64,000 nt of DNA from Xanthomonas citri pv. mangiferaeindicae (GTDB taxonomy: Bacteria > Pseudomonadota > Gammaproteobacteria > Xanthomonadales > Xanthomonadaceae), in contig CP016836.1 in NCBI GenBank assembly GCA_002240395.1, positions 2,604,001 through 2,668,000 on the forward strand. Reading direction: 5' to 3'. The notes under the pieces are model-generated. The model searched no databases and was not told the DNA's origin. It was given only the letters and a program-made list of their open reading frames with translations. Shown here in pieces: positions 8,501 through 17,141 of this stretch; within the stretch, counting starts at the first letter, position 1, and each line of letters opens with the position of its first letter. The position numbers and the translations under genes are program-made.

Positions 8501-8980
8501 ATGCGCGCTATCGTGTTGACGACCCTGCTGGCCCTTCCGCTTGCCGGCCAGGCGGCAGACTGCGCCGATACGCGCGCTGCGCGCCCGCTGCAGGCCACCG
8601 CACTGATGCCGCTGTCACCGGAACTGGCGGCGCCCAGCTATCGGCTCGGGACCACCGCCGTGCTGTCCCGCGCTTATGACGATGCGCAGTCCGTCGATCA
8701 GGTGCTGCTGCGCATGGAGATCGAGCGCTGCCAGAACGTCGCGATGGCCGCCGCAGCGGCGGGCGTGGTGCAGCCTGGCGATCCGGCGGCCTACGTCAAG
8801 CAGACCGAGTTCGACAACACGCCGTATCGGTTCAACATGACCCAAGGCGGCAAGCGCATGACCGCCGATGACTTCGACGCCTGGCTCAAGGCCAATGGCT
8901 ACAGCGTCGGGCGTCGCGTGGACCCCAACGCACCGGTCGAAGCGGCGGCCGCCCCGGCAACCCCGACGCCGACCGAGTGA
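8501..8980 (+). CDS. small secreted protein of unknown function
   Basis: A 159-residue protein with a clean signal peptide (MRAIVLTTLLALPLAGQAAD) and a mature region with two cysteines (ADCADTR and ERCQNVAM). It closes with a low-complexity Ala/Pro/Thr tail. The segment TQGGKRMTADDFDAWLKANG looks like a small helical motif. No family is recognised. The start at the ATG at 8501 is chosen because it begins the signal peptide; the frame is open further upstream without homology. A periplasmic or surface location is inferred from the signal. A G/C hairpin follows. Confidence 0.7.
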   Translation: MRAIVLTTLLALPLAGQAADCADTRAARPLQATALMPLSPELAAPSYRLGTTAVLSRAYDDAQSVDQVLLRMEIERCQNVAMAAAAAGVVQPGDPAAYVKQTEFDNTPYRFNMTQGGKRMTADDFDAWLKANGYSVGRRVDPNAPVEAAAAPATPTPTE

Positions 8981-9009
8981 GTGTCGTTCTCCCCGACGCG
9001 TCGATGACG

Positions 9010-9031
9010 ACGGCCCGCGTGAGCGGGCCGT
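9010..9031 (+). terminator. hairpin after the small secreted protein gene
   Basis: CGGCCCGC and GCGGGCCG form a perfect 8-bp stem around GTGA, extended by an A-T pair, and followed by TTCGTCC. The weak T tract makes it a moderate terminator candidate, placed 30 bp after the upstream stop codon. Confidence 0.5.
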
Positions 9032-9053
9032 TCGTCCATGTGGTCGCAGGGCG

Positions 9054-9824
9054 ATGAGCAGCAGACCATCGCGCGGCCCCGCTCCGCCTCGTTACGGGAT
9101 TGCGCGCATCCTGTCCAAGCGCGGCCTGTGCTCGCGCAGTGAGGCCGAGCGCTGGGTACGCGACGGGCGGGTCCGCATTGGCGGGCGTGTGGTCCGAGAT
9201 CCCGAGTATCCGGTCGCACTCGACGAGGCGCGCATCGTCATCGATGGCGTGACCATGTCCGGTGCTGTGCACCGCTATCTGATGCTCAACAAGCCGCGGG
9301 GCCTGGTGACGACTGCCCACGACGAGCGCGGGCGCGACACCGTCTACCGGTGCTTCGACGGTGCGCAGTTGGGATGGATCGCGCCGGTTGGGCGGCTCGA
9401 CAAGGCCAGCGAGGGCTTGCTGCTGTTCACCAGCGACCCCGCCTGGGCGGCGGCGATCGCCGACCCCGAGCGCGGCCCCAGCAAGACCTATCACGTGCAG
9501 ATCGATACACGGCCCGACGCCGCGCTGCTCGCCGGCCTGCATGCCGGCATCGAGGACGCCGGCCAGCATCTGCGTGCCGCCTCCGCCCGGGTACTGCGCG
9601 AGGGGGGGCGCAATGCGTGGCTGGAGATCGTGCTCGACGAAGGCCGCAACCGGCAGATCCGCCGGCTGCTGGCCGCGCACGAGGTCGGCGTGCTGCGGCT
9701 GGTGCGTGTTGCGATCGGGCGCGTGGGTCTGGGCGAACTGGCCAAGGGCGCGTGGCGCGAACTCGCGCCCCACGAAATCGAACGTCTGGCGCCGCGCCCG
9801 ACGCCGGCCGTCAAGCCGGCCTAG
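9054..9824 (+). CDS. 23S rRNA pseudouridine synthase, RsuA/RluE/RluF family
   Basis: A 256-residue RNA pseudouridine synthase. An S4 RNA-binding domain comes first (ARILSKRGLCSRSEAERWV). The catalytic domain follows, with the RsuA-type motif GRLDKASEGLLLFTSD holding the catalytic Asp, and the signature GRNRQIRRLLAAHEVGVLRL. The family isomerises specific uridines in 16S or 23S rRNA. Without alignment I cannot choose between RluE-, RluF- and RluB-like specificity. The start at 9054 follows an AGGGC element. An earlier in-frame open stretch overlaps the preceding gene and is not used. Confidence 0.9.
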   Translation: MSSRPSRGPAPPRYGIARILSKRGLCSRSEAERWVRDGRVRIGGRVVRDPEYPVALDEARIVIDGVTMSGAVHRYLMLNKPRGLVTTAHDERGRDTVYRCFDGAQLGWIAPVGRLDKASEGLLLFTSDPAWAAAIADPERGPSKTYHVQIDTRPDAALLAGLHAGIEDAGQHLRAASARVLREGGRNAWLEIVLDEGRNRQIRRLLAAHEVGVLRLVRVAIGRVGLGELAKGAWRELAPHEIERLAPRPTPAVKPA

Positions 9825-9851
9825 CGCCGAGGGGGCGCCACGCGCGACGGC

Positions 9852-11045
9852 TCAGGCTGGCAACACGCCCAGTTCGCGGCCGATGCGGGTGAACGCGTCG
9901 ATCGCCTGGTCCAGATGCTCACGCGTGTGTGCGGCGCTGATCTGGGTGCGGATCCGGGCCTGGTCCTTGGGGACCACCGGGAAGAAGAATCCGATCGCGT
10001 AGATCCCTTCCTCGAGCAGGCGCTCGGCGAAGCGCTGCGCCAGCTTGGCGTCGTAAAGCATGACCGGGCTGATCGGGTGGGTGCCGGGGCGCACGTCGAA
10101 GCCGGCCGCAGTCATTCGCTCGCGGAAGTAGCGGGTGTTCTCGACCAGCCGTTCGCGCAATTCACCGGCCGCATCCAGCATCTCGAAGGCCTTGACGCCG
10201 GCGGCAACCACGTGCGGCGGCAGCGAGTTGGAGAACAGGTAGGGACGCGAGCGCTGGCGCAGCAGTTCGATGACTTCGGCCTTGGCGGTCGTGAAGCCGC
10301 CCAGCGCGCCCCCCATCGCCTTGCCGAGCGTGCCGGTGATGATGTCGATCTTCTCCAGCACGCCCTTGACCTCGGCCGAGCCGCGACCGGTGGCGCCGAG
10401 GAAGCCGGTCGCATGACACTCGTCGATGTGCACCAGCGCGTCGTACTTGTGCGCCAGGGCGGTGATCTCGTCGAGCGGCGCGATGAAGCCGTCCATCGAG
10501 AACACGCCGTCGGTGGTGATCAGGATCGTCTTCGCGCCGTCGGCGCGCGCCTGCTTGAGTTGCGCTTCGAGGTCAGCCATGTCGCAGTTGGCGTAGCGAT
10601 AGCGCTTGGCCTTGCACAGCCGCACGCCGTCGATGATCGACGCGTGGTTGAGCGCGTCACTGATGATCGCGTCGTCCTCGCCGAGCAGCGGCTCGAAGAG
10701 CCCGCCATTGGCGTCGAAACAGGCGGCGTAGAGAATCGTGTCCTGCTTGCCGAAGAAGTCGGCGATCGTCGTCTCGAGCTGTTTGTGCAGGTCCTGCGTG
10801 CCGCAGATGAAGCGCACCGAGGCCATGCCGAAGCCATGGGTGTCGAGCGCGTCCTTGGCGGCGGCGATGATATCCGGGTGATCGGCCAGGCCCAGGTAGT
10901 TGTTGGCGCAGAAGTTCAGCACCGTGCGCCCGTCGGCCAGCGTGATCTGCGCGGACTGCGGGCCGGTGATCACGCGCTCGGATTTGAACAGGCCGGCGTC
11001 GCGGATCTCGTCGAGGGTGGCGGCGTAGCGGTCGGTCAGGGACAT
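9852..11045 (-). CDS. kbl: glycine C-acetyltransferase (2-amino-3-ketobutyrate CoA ligase)
   Basis: A 397-residue PLP enzyme that cleaves 2-amino-3-ketobutyrate with CoA to glycine and acetyl-CoA. This is the second step of threonine catabolism after Tdh. The PLP lysine lies in IITGTLGKAMGGALGGF. The family hallmarks FCANNYLGLADHP, VHIDECHATGFLG and SNSLPPHVVA are all present, and the length is almost identical to E. coli Kbl. The start at 11045 (MSLTDRYAATLDEIRDAG) begins the conserved N-terminus; the frame stays open upstream but is not homologous. A metallopeptidase gene separates it from tdh on the same strand. Confidence 0.95.
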   Translation of the reverse strand: MSLTDRYAATLDEIRDAGLFKSERVITGPQSAQITLADGRTVLNFCANNYLGLADHPDIIAAAKDALDTHGFGMASVRFICGTQDLHKQLETTIADFFGKQDTILYAACFDANGGLFEPLLGEDDAIISDALNHASIIDGVRLCKAKRYRYANCDMADLEAQLKQARADGAKTILITTDGVFSMDGFIAPLDEITALAHKYDALVHIDECHATGFLGATGRGSAEVKGVLEKIDIITGTLGKAMGGALGGFTTAKAEVIELLRQRSRPYLFSNSLPPHVVAAGVKAFEMLDAAGELRERLVENTRYFRERMTAAGFDVRPGTHPISPVMLYDAKLAQRFAERLLEEGIYAIGFFFPVVPKDQARIRTQISAAHTREHLDQAIDAFTRIGRELGVLPA

Positions 11046-11076
11046 CGGGCGATCCGGAAGAGACGATGCGCGCAGT

Positions 11077-12093
11077 TTACCCGGCAGGCGCGTGCGCGCC
11101 GCCTGGGTGCGCCGTGCACCACGCGTCCCAGGCCGTCTGCAAGGCAGCGATATCGCTCGGCAGCCCATGGGCCGCGCCGGTGTCGGCAAGCCAGGATTCG
11201 AAATCCGCGCCCGCCGCGATCGCCTCGCTGATGGTGCCGAGGATGTGAGGCTGGCGGCTGGTCTGCTCGAGGAAATCGGCAAACAGCATCGACTGTGCGT
11301 AGAACAGGCCGGCGGCGAGCGCGCCGTCGCCGGACATCGTCATCACCTGAATGCCGGACTGGGTCTGGACGCCGCTCGATTGCATCAACGCTTGCCGTTG
11401 CGCAACGACCGGGTGGGGCTGTGCCAGAAACTGCGCGAGTGGCAGGATGGCCGGTGACGCTGTCCGCAGAGCGGCGAAGAAGCTGTGCTCGTACTGCGCA
11501 CGGGCTGCCTCTCCTTCCATGCGCACAGCGGCCGCTTCATCGAGCCAGTCCGGTGCGGGCGTGCCGTACTGGCCGTCGACGGACTCGGCATCGGGCCAGT
11601 AGGCGGCGCGGTACTGCGCGTGACCGAGCTCGTGGCGCAGGGTATTCAAATGCTGCGCTTGTAGATGGCCCAGGACCTTGGCAACGCGGTTTGCATCGGG
11701 ATTCGGATCGGTGCGGCGCATCACCGCCTCGACCTGGGCCCGCTTGTCGGCCGGGGACAGCCAGACCTGCCAGAATCCAAGGCTGTGATCACGGGCGAAG
11801 CGTTTGGCCTGGTCACCTTCGAACGTGCTGCTGAGCACCAGCATGCCGGGCGGCAGCGCACGTCCGAATGCGGCGATGAATTGCGTGACAGCGCCTTCGA
11901 TCGCCTCCGCCGCCATCTGCGCGTCAGCCTGGGTGTCGGCGTAGGCAAGTCCATGCGCGGTGGCCAGGCACACCGGTGCGGGCGGTGCGACAACCTCAGG
12001 GCAGATCGGCATGTCGGCGGCGAAGGTGGCGGGGGCAATGAGTGCGAGCGCCGATGCCGCGAAAAGCCGGGCGCACGTGTGTCCATGCCGCAT
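11077..12093 (-). CDS. secreted zinc-metallopeptidase-like protein
   Basis: A 338-residue protein with a signal peptide (MRHGHTCARLFAASALALIA). The zinc-peptidase motif HELGHAQY (HExxH) is followed by PDWLDEAAAVRMEGEAARA, which could supply the third, glutamate ligand as in gluzincins. I do not recognise a named family. Periplasmic or extracellular action on proteins or cell wall is inferred from signal and motif. The ATG at 12093 is chosen because it begins the signal peptide; 25 further codons are open upstream. The gene is wedged between tdh and kbl, all leftward, with 31 bp between its stop and the kbl start. Confidence 0.75.
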   Translation of the reverse strand: MRHGHTCARLFAASALALIAPATFAADMPICPEVVAPPAPVCLATAHGLAYADTQADAQMAAEAIEGAVTQFIAAFGRALPPGMLVLSSTFEGDQAKRFARDHSLGFWQVWLSPADKRAQVEAVMRRTDPNPDANRVAKVLGHLQAQHLNTLRHELGHAQYRAAYWPDAESVDGQYGTPAPDWLDEAAAVRMEGEAARAQYEHSFFAALRTASPAILPLAQFLAQPHPVVAQRQALMQSSGVQTQSGIQVMTMSGDGALAAGLFYAQSMLFADFLEQTSRQPHILGTISEAIAAGADFESWLADTGAAHGLPSDIAALQTAWDAWCTAHPGGAHAPAG

Positions 12094-12179
12094 GTACCAG
12101 CTCCTGTGGGTTGTCGATTCCAGCGAGCCTGCAACGGGTCGACGATCGCCGAACGTGCCGGACGTCATCCGGCCGCTGT

Positions 12180-12200
12180 GCGCCCGGACTTGCCGGGCGC
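12180..12200. terminator. hairpin downstream of tdh
   Basis: GCGCCCG and CGGGCGC pair around a 7-base loop in the gap after the tdh stop and before the metallopeptidase gene. There is no T run in the leftward direction. It may attenuate read-through from tdh or be a simple mRNA 3' structure. Confidence 0.3.
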
Positions 12201-12216
12201 GCGCCTCAGGCGCCGA

Positions 12217-13239
12217 TCAAGTCCAGTTGAGGACGACCTTGCCCGACTTGCCCGATTCCATCAGGTCGAAGCCCTTCTGGAACTCGTCGACCGGCAACTG
12301 GTGGCTGAGCACCTTGCCCAGCGGGAAGCCCGACAGCACCAGTTGGGTCATCTTGTACCAGGTCTCGTACATCTTCCGGCCGTAGATCCCCTGGACGGTC
12401 AGGCCCTTGAAGATGATCCGGTCCCAATCGATGCCCGCGCCCTTGGGCAGCAGGCCGAGCAGGGCGACCTTGCCGCCGTGGTACATGCAATCGAGCATGT
12501 CGTTGAACGCGCGCGGGTTGCCGCTCATCTCCAGGCCGACGTCGAAGCCCTCCATGTGCAGGTCGGCCATGACATCCTTGAGCGAGGTGTTGCTGACGTT
12601 CACCACGCGCGTGGCGCCCATGTCGGCGGCCAGCTTGAGGCGGTAGTCGTTGACGTCGGTCACCACGACGTTGCGCGCGCCGATGTGCTTGCAGATGCCC
12701 GCGGCCATCACCCCGATCGGGCCGGCGCCGGTGATCAGCACGTCCTCGCCCACGACGTCGAACTCCAGTGCGCAGTGCGCGGCGTTGCCGTAGGGGTCGA
12801 AGAATGCCGCCAGCTCGGACGGGATCTGGTCGGGGATCGGCCACAGGTTGGTGGCCGGCATCGCGATGTACTCGGCGAACGCGCCATCGCGGGTCACGCC
12901 GATGCCGACGGTGTTCGGGCACAGGTGCGGCTTGCCGGCGCGGCAGTTGCGGCAGTGGCCGCAGACCAGGTGGCCCTCGGCTGACACGCGCTGGCCCACC
13001 GTGTAGCCGGTCACCGCCGACCCCAGTTCGACGATGCGGCCCACGAACTCGTGGCCGATGACCAGGCCGGGCTTGATGGTGCGCTGGCTCCACTCGTCCC
13101 ACAGGTAGATGTGCAGGTCGGTGCCGCAGATTGCGGTCTTCTCGAGCTTGATGAGCACGTCGTTCGGGCCCGGGGTCGGCACCGGCACCTCTTCCATCCA
13201 GATGCCTTTGGTGGCTTCGCGCTTGACCAGCGCCTTCAT
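12217..13239 (-). CDS. tdh: L-threonine 3-dehydrogenase
   Basis: A 340-residue zinc- and NAD-dependent enzyme that oxidises L-threonine to 2-amino-3-ketobutyrate. The N-terminus MKALVKREATKGIWMEEV and the catalytic-zinc motif KTAICGTDLHIYLWDEW match E. coli Tdh closely. The GHEFVGRIVELG segment is present, as is the structural-zinc cysteine set (CGHCRNCRAGKPHLC). The Rossmann motif is ITGAGPIGVMAAGICKHIGA. An ATG four codons upstream (13251) is the alternative start. Together with kbl, one gene away, it completes threonine-to-glycine catabolism. It is divergent from the S46 peptidase gene. Confidence 0.95.
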   Translation of the reverse strand: MKALVKREATKGIWMEEVPVPTPGPNDVLIKLEKTAICGTDLHIYLWDEWSQRTIKPGLVIGHEFVGRIVELGSAVTGYTVGQRVSAEGHLVCGHCRNCRAGKPHLCPNTVGIGVTRDGAFAEYIAMPATNLWPIPDQIPSELAAFFDPYGNAAHCALEFDVVGEDVLITGAGPIGVMAAGICKHIGARNVVVTDVNDYRLKLAADMGATRVVNVSNTSLKDVMADLHMEGFDVGLEMSGNPRAFNDMLDCMYHGGKVALLGLLPKGAGIDWDRIIFKGLTVQGIYGRKMYETWYKMTQLVLSGFPLGKVLSHQLPVDEFQKGFDLMESGKSGKVVLNWT

Positions 13240-13429
13240 CGTCCGGGTCATCGTCGTCGTGCCTGCTGGCAGAAAAGAGCCGCGATTATACGGGCCGGAC
13301 GATGACCGCCCCTGCTGCAGCGCATCGTCGCCGGGGTCGGCATCGGAGCCGGCGGCCGGGGCCTGGGGTTGGCCCCGCGGCGGTGCCACGTTCTAGACTT
13401 GGCGCCCCGAAACGACCGACAGGACCACC

Positions 13430-15592
13430 ATGCGCCATCCGCTTCTGGCCGCGACGCTGCTGGGCGTCTTCCTCAGCTGCAGTCATTCGTCCGTCGCCGG
13501 AGAGGGGATGTGGGTCCCGCAACAACTGCCCGAGATCTCGCCGGCGCTGCGCAAGGCGGGCCTGCGGCTCGATGCCAACCGACTGGCGGACCTGACCGGC
13601 GACCCGCTGGGAGCGGTGGTGTCGCTGGGCGGCTGCACGGCCAGTTTCGTTTCGCCGCAGGGGCTGGCGATCACCAATCACCACTGCGCCTATGGCGCGA
13701 TCCAGCTCAATTCCACGCCCGAGAAGAACCTGATGCGCGACGGCTTCAACGCCGCAGCGCTGGGCGACGAGATCTCGGCCGGCCCCAACGCCCGCATCTA
13801 CGCGCTCGACAGCATCCAGGACGTCACCGCCGAGGTGCGGGCGGCGATCGATGCAGCCGCCGACGGGCTGGGCCGGACCACGGCGTTGGATGCGATCGAG
13901 AAGTCGCTGGTTGCGCGCTGCGAGGCCGAGCCCGGCTACCGCTGCCGGCTCTACAGCTTTCTGGGCGGCAACAGCTACCGGTTGTTCCGCAATCTGGAAA
14001 TCCGCGACGTGCGGCTGGTCTACGCGCCGGCCGGCGGCATCGGCAGCTTCGGCGGTGATGTCGACAACTGGATGTGGCCGCGCCATACCGGCGACTTCGC
14101 GTTCTACCGCGCCTACGTCGGTCGCGACGGGCGCCCGGCCGAGTACGCGCCCGACAACGTGCCCTACACCCCGCGGCGTTTCCTGCGCCTGGCCGACAAG
14201 TCGCTGCGCGAGGGCGATTTCGTGATGGTGGCCGGCTATCCGGGGCGCACCAGCCGATATGCATCGGCCGGCGAGTTCGCCGAGACCGTCGCCTGGCGCT
14301 ATCCGCAGGTCAGTCGCCATTACCGTGCGCTGATCGATCTGGTCGAAGCGCAGGGCAAGCAGGACCCCGAGATCGAAGTGCGCTATGCCAGCGCGGTGCG
14401 CGGTTGGCAGAACACGCTGAAGAACTACGAGGGGCAGCTGCAGGGCTTCGAGCGCATCGGTGCGCTCGCCCGCAAGCAGCAGGAGGCCGCCGCAGTGCAG
14501 GCCTGGTTGCAGGGCCAAGGGGAAGCAGGGCAGCCGGCGCTCGAGGCGCAGGCGCGCATCGCTGCGCTCGAGGCCCAGGCGCAGGCCACCCGCGAGCGCG
14601 ACCTGGTGCTGTCGCTGCTCGACAACAGCGGCGTGCTGTCCACCGCGGTGCGCCTGTACCGGCTGGCGATCGAGAAGGAACGGCCCGACGCAATGCGCGA
14701 GCAGGGTTACCAGCAGCGCGATCTGCCGGTGATCGAGGGCAGCCTGCGACAGATGGACCGGCGCTATGTGCCGGCGATGGACCGCGCGCTGACCCGCTAC
14801 GCCTTGCAGCAATACGTGCAGTTGCCGGCAGGCCAGCGAGTCGCGGCGATCGACCAGTTCCTGGGCGGCCGCGACGCGGCGGCGATCGAGCGCGCGCTCG
14901 ACCGGCTCGCGCGCAGCCGCCTGGGCGACAGCGAGGAGCGCCTGAAGTGGTTCGCCGCCGACCGCCATGCCTTCCTGCGCAGCAACGATCCGGCGCTGCA
15001 GTACGCGGCCGGGGTGGTGCCGGAGCTCGTGCGGATCGAACAGGAGGCCAAGGCGCGCGCCGGCGACCTGCTGGTGCTGCAGCCAACCGTGCTGCAGGCG
15101 GTCGCCGACTATCGCGCCAGTCGCGGCGAGGCGGTCTATCCGGATGCCAATTCCTCACTGCGCATCACCTTCGGTAACGTCGTCGGTTACACCGACCGTG
15201 CGGGTCGGACGCAGACACCGTTTACCCGGCTCGAGGAGATTCCCGCCAAGGCGACGGGGACCGAGCCGTTCGATGCGCCCAAGGCGCAGCTCGACGCGAT
15301 CGCCGCCGGCCGCCAAGGGGGCCTGGCCGACCGGCGCCTGCGTTCGGTACCGGTGAATTTCCTGGCCGACCTCGATGTGACCGGCGGCAATTCCGGCTCA
15401 CCGGTTCTCGATGCCGACGGCCGCCTGACCGGACTGCTGTTCGACATGACGTGGGACGCGGTGGTATCGAACTGGGTGTTCGACCCGACGATGACGCGGA
15501 CGATCTCGGTCGACCAGCGCTACATCCGCTGGGTGATGCAGGAGGTCGATCCGGCGCCGCGGTTGCTCCGGGAAATGGGCGCGGCGCGCTGA
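13430..15592 (+). CDS. S46 family dipeptidyl-peptidase (DPP7/DPP11 type)
   Basis: A 720-residue secreted serine exopeptidase that would release dipeptides from oligopeptide N-termini in the periplasm. It has a signal peptide (MRHPLLAATLLGVFLSC) and the family start GEGMWVPQQLPEI. The catalytic His lies in ITNHHCAYGAIQ, the Asp in GGDVDNWMWPRHTGDF and the Ser in TGGNSGSPVLDADG. Length fits S46 enzymes. DPP7 (hydrophobic P1) and DPP11 (acidic P1) differ at one subsite residue that I cannot assign without alignment. Members are typical of Bacteroidetes and Xanthomonadaceae living on peptides. It stands alone, divergent from tdh. Confidence 0.93.
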   Translation: MRHPLLAATLLGVFLSCSHSSVAGEGMWVPQQLPEISPALRKAGLRLDANRLADLTGDPLGAVVSLGGCTASFVSPQGLAITNHHCAYGAIQLNSTPEKNLMRDGFNAAALGDEISAGPNARIYALDSIQDVTAEVRAAIDAAADGLGRTTALDAIEKSLVARCEAEPGYRCRLYSFLGGNSYRLFRNLEIRDVRLVYAPAGGIGSFGGDVDNWMWPRHTGDFAFYRAYVGRDGRPAEYAPDNVPYTPRRFLRLADKSLREGDFVMVAGYPGRTSRYASAGEFAETVAWRYPQVSRHYRALIDLVEAQGKQDPEIEVRYASAVRGWQNTLKNYEGQLQGFERIGALARKQQEAAAVQAWLQGQGEAGQPALEAQARIAALEAQAQATRERDLVLSLLDNSGVLSTAVRLYRLAIEKERPDAMREQGYQQRDLPVIEGSLRQMDRRYVPAMDRALTRYALQQYVQLPAGQRVAAIDQFLGGRDAAAIERALDRLARSRLGDSEERLKWFAADRHAFLRSNDPALQYAAGVVPELVRIEQEAKARAGDLLVLQPTVLQAVADYRASRGEAVYPDANSSLRITFGNVVGYTDRAGRTQTPFTRLEEIPAKATGTEPFDAPKAQLDAIAAGRQGGLADRRLRSVPVNFLADLDVTGGNSGSPVLDADGRLTGLLFDMTWDAVVSNWVFDPTMTRTISVDQRYIRWVMQEVDPAPRLLREMGAAR

Positions 15593-15749
15593 GCGCGGGC
15601 CTCACGACGTCGGGTGGTCCGCTGGCCTCCTGCGCGGTGGACCGAACCGGCGACGCTGACCGCCTGCGCTGGCGTCTTTCCTCGGATGCGGGCGCGTGTG
15701 TCAGCACGCGACCGGTGACGCACCTGTACGCGCTCCACGGGAACCAACG

Positions 15750-16229
15750 ATGCGACCGTCTTCGACCATCCCCGTCAAAGCCTTCACCCGCTGGCACCAG
15801 TGGTCGACGCCGCTGGGCATCGTGCTGGCATCGACGGGCTTCATCGGCATCGTGTTCGGGTTGAACCAGCCGCTGTTGGCGATCGGGGTGGCGATCGTCG
15901 CGCTCGTGGGCCCCCCGTTGATCGCCTTTCAGGGCTTTCCCACCCGCGACGACGTGCGGATCGAGCCGGACGGCCTCGTCTTCGCGCGACGCGAAGCCGT
16001 GCGCTTCGCTGAGATTGTCCAGTGGGGCACCGACGATTACTTGAAGCTGGTCCGACGCGGCGCGCCCACCGTCCTGGTGAGCGCGCTCGACGGGCCAGGG
16101 CGGGATCGTCTGCTCGGGGAGTTCCAGGCCGCGTTCGGGCCTGGCAGGCGCGTCGACCCGTGGCCGAACGCCGCGCCGTGCTCACCCATTTCTACGGCGG
16201 CGCGCGGGGCCGGCTGGTGGGGCTGCTGA
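15750..16229 (+). CDS. membrane protein of unknown function, first part of a probably split gene
   Basis: A 159-residue product. Two hydrophobic segments (LGIVLASTGFIGIVFGL and AIGVAIVALVGPPLIAF) precede a soluble stretch resembling a small PH-like domain (VRIEPDGLVFARREAVRF). The C-terminus turns into arbitrary Pro/Ala/Gly-rich sequence after GRRVDPW. The next frame continues in a protein-like way from VAERRAVLTHFYGG into two more membrane helices. One extra C at the CCC run at 16157-16159 would fuse them into one protein of about 200 residues. No family is recognised. Confidence 0.55.
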   Translation: MRPSSTIPVKAFTRWHQWSTPLGIVLASTGFIGIVFGLNQPLLAIGVAIVALVGPPLIAFQGFPTRDDVRIEPDGLVFARREAVRFAEIVQWGTDDYLKLVRRGAPTVLVSALDGPGRDRLLGEFQAAFGPGRRVDPWPNAAPCSPISTAARGAGWWGC

Positions 16230-16357
16230 TCCTGGCGCTCGGGATCACCTGCGTGGTGATGGCGTTGCGGTTGCGCGAACCGAGCGTCGCACTCGCCTTC
16301 ATCGGCGGCCTGGGCGGTCTGTTCGGCTTGGTCATGATGCTCGGAAGACGGGGCTGA
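16160..16357 (+). CDS. membrane protein fragment, second part of the split gene
   Basis: A GTG at 16160 opens 65 codons with two hydrophobic helices (LVGLLILALGITCVVMAL and VALAFIGGLGGLFGLVMM) and a terminal GRRG. It overlaps the previous gene by 70 bp in another frame. It could be a separate small membrane protein, but the overlap and the poor end of the upstream product argue for one frameshifted gene. No ribosome-binding site is evident before the GTG. Confidence 0.45.
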   Translation: MAERRAVLTHFYGGARGRLVGLLILALGITCVVMALRLREPSVALAFIGGLGGLFGLVMMLGRRG

Positions 16358-16496
16358 GCACTGCGCGTCGCCGCGGGTTGCGGCACGATCGCCTGCGCAT
16401 TCCAAGTGTCGGGCGTGCGCGTGGCGCCCGCCTCGGCAGGTAGACTGTCGCGCCGCGCCCAGCCGTGCAGGCGCGCCGCATTGTCGAGGACCGCGC

Positions 16497-17141
16497 ATGA
16501 GAATCCTGCTTGCCCGCCATGGCGAAACGCCGTGGAACGCCGAAGGCCGCTACCAGGGGCAGGAAGATATCCCGCTCTCGCCGGTCGGCGAGCGCCAGGC
16601 GACCTTGCTCGGTGCGCGGCTGGCGGACGTGCGCATCGACCGGGCGGTCAGTTCGCCGTTGGCGCGTGCGAACCACACCGCACGTCTGGCCCTGGGCGTG
16701 GATCGCGCCTCCCTGCTGACCACCGATCCCGGCCTGGCCGAGATCGCGCATGGCACCTGGGAAGGCCTGCTTGCGGCTGAGATCGGCGAGCGCGACCCCG
16801 AGCGTCTGGCAGCGTGGCGCGACGCCCCCGACACGGTGCAGATGCCGGGCGGCGAATCGCTGCAGCAAGTGCTTGATCGTGCGTGGCCGGCGTTCGCACG
16901 CGCGCTCGCGGGCCTGGGCCCGGACGACACGGCGCTGATCGTCGCGCATGACGCAGTCAACCGGGTGATCCTGTGCCGCGTGCTCGGCCTGCCGCTCGCG
17001 CGTCTGTGGACCTTCCGTCAGGCGCCGACCACGCTCAATCTGCTCGAGGGCCCCGATGTCGATCGTCTCGACGTCGTCCGTCTGAACGACTGCGCGCACC
17101 ACACCGCGTTCTTCGGCGAGGCGGTCCACCGCGCGCTATGA
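16497..17141 (+). CDS. histidine phosphatase family protein
   Basis: A 214-residue phosphoglycerate-mutase-like phosphatase. The phospho-accepting His lies in LLARHGETPWNAEGRYQGQ, with a second Arg/His set at SPLARANHTARL and LIVAHDAVNRVILC. The family covers alpha-ribazole phosphatase (CobC), GpmB and broad-range phosphatases. No cobalamin genes are nearby, so a specific substrate cannot be named. GAGGA at 16486-16490 supports the start. Its stop overlaps the folC start (ATGA at 17138-17141), so the two are translationally coupled. Confidence 0.9.
   Translation: MRILLARHGETPWNAEGRYQGQEDIPLSPVGERQATLLGARLADVRIDRAVSSPLARANHTARLALGVDRASLLTTDPGLAEIAHGTWEGLLAAEIGERDPERLAAWRDAPDTVQMPGGESLQQVLDRAWPAFARALAGLGPDDTALIVAHDAVNRVILCRVLGLPLARLWTFRQAPTTLNLLEGPDVDRLDVVRLNDCAHHTAFFGEAVHRAL

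Noticed and set aside
16022..16357. Treating the downstream frame as starting at 16022
   Set aside because: The first 46 codons lie antiparallel to no domain and overlap a well-formed frame; only the part from 16160 is protein-like.
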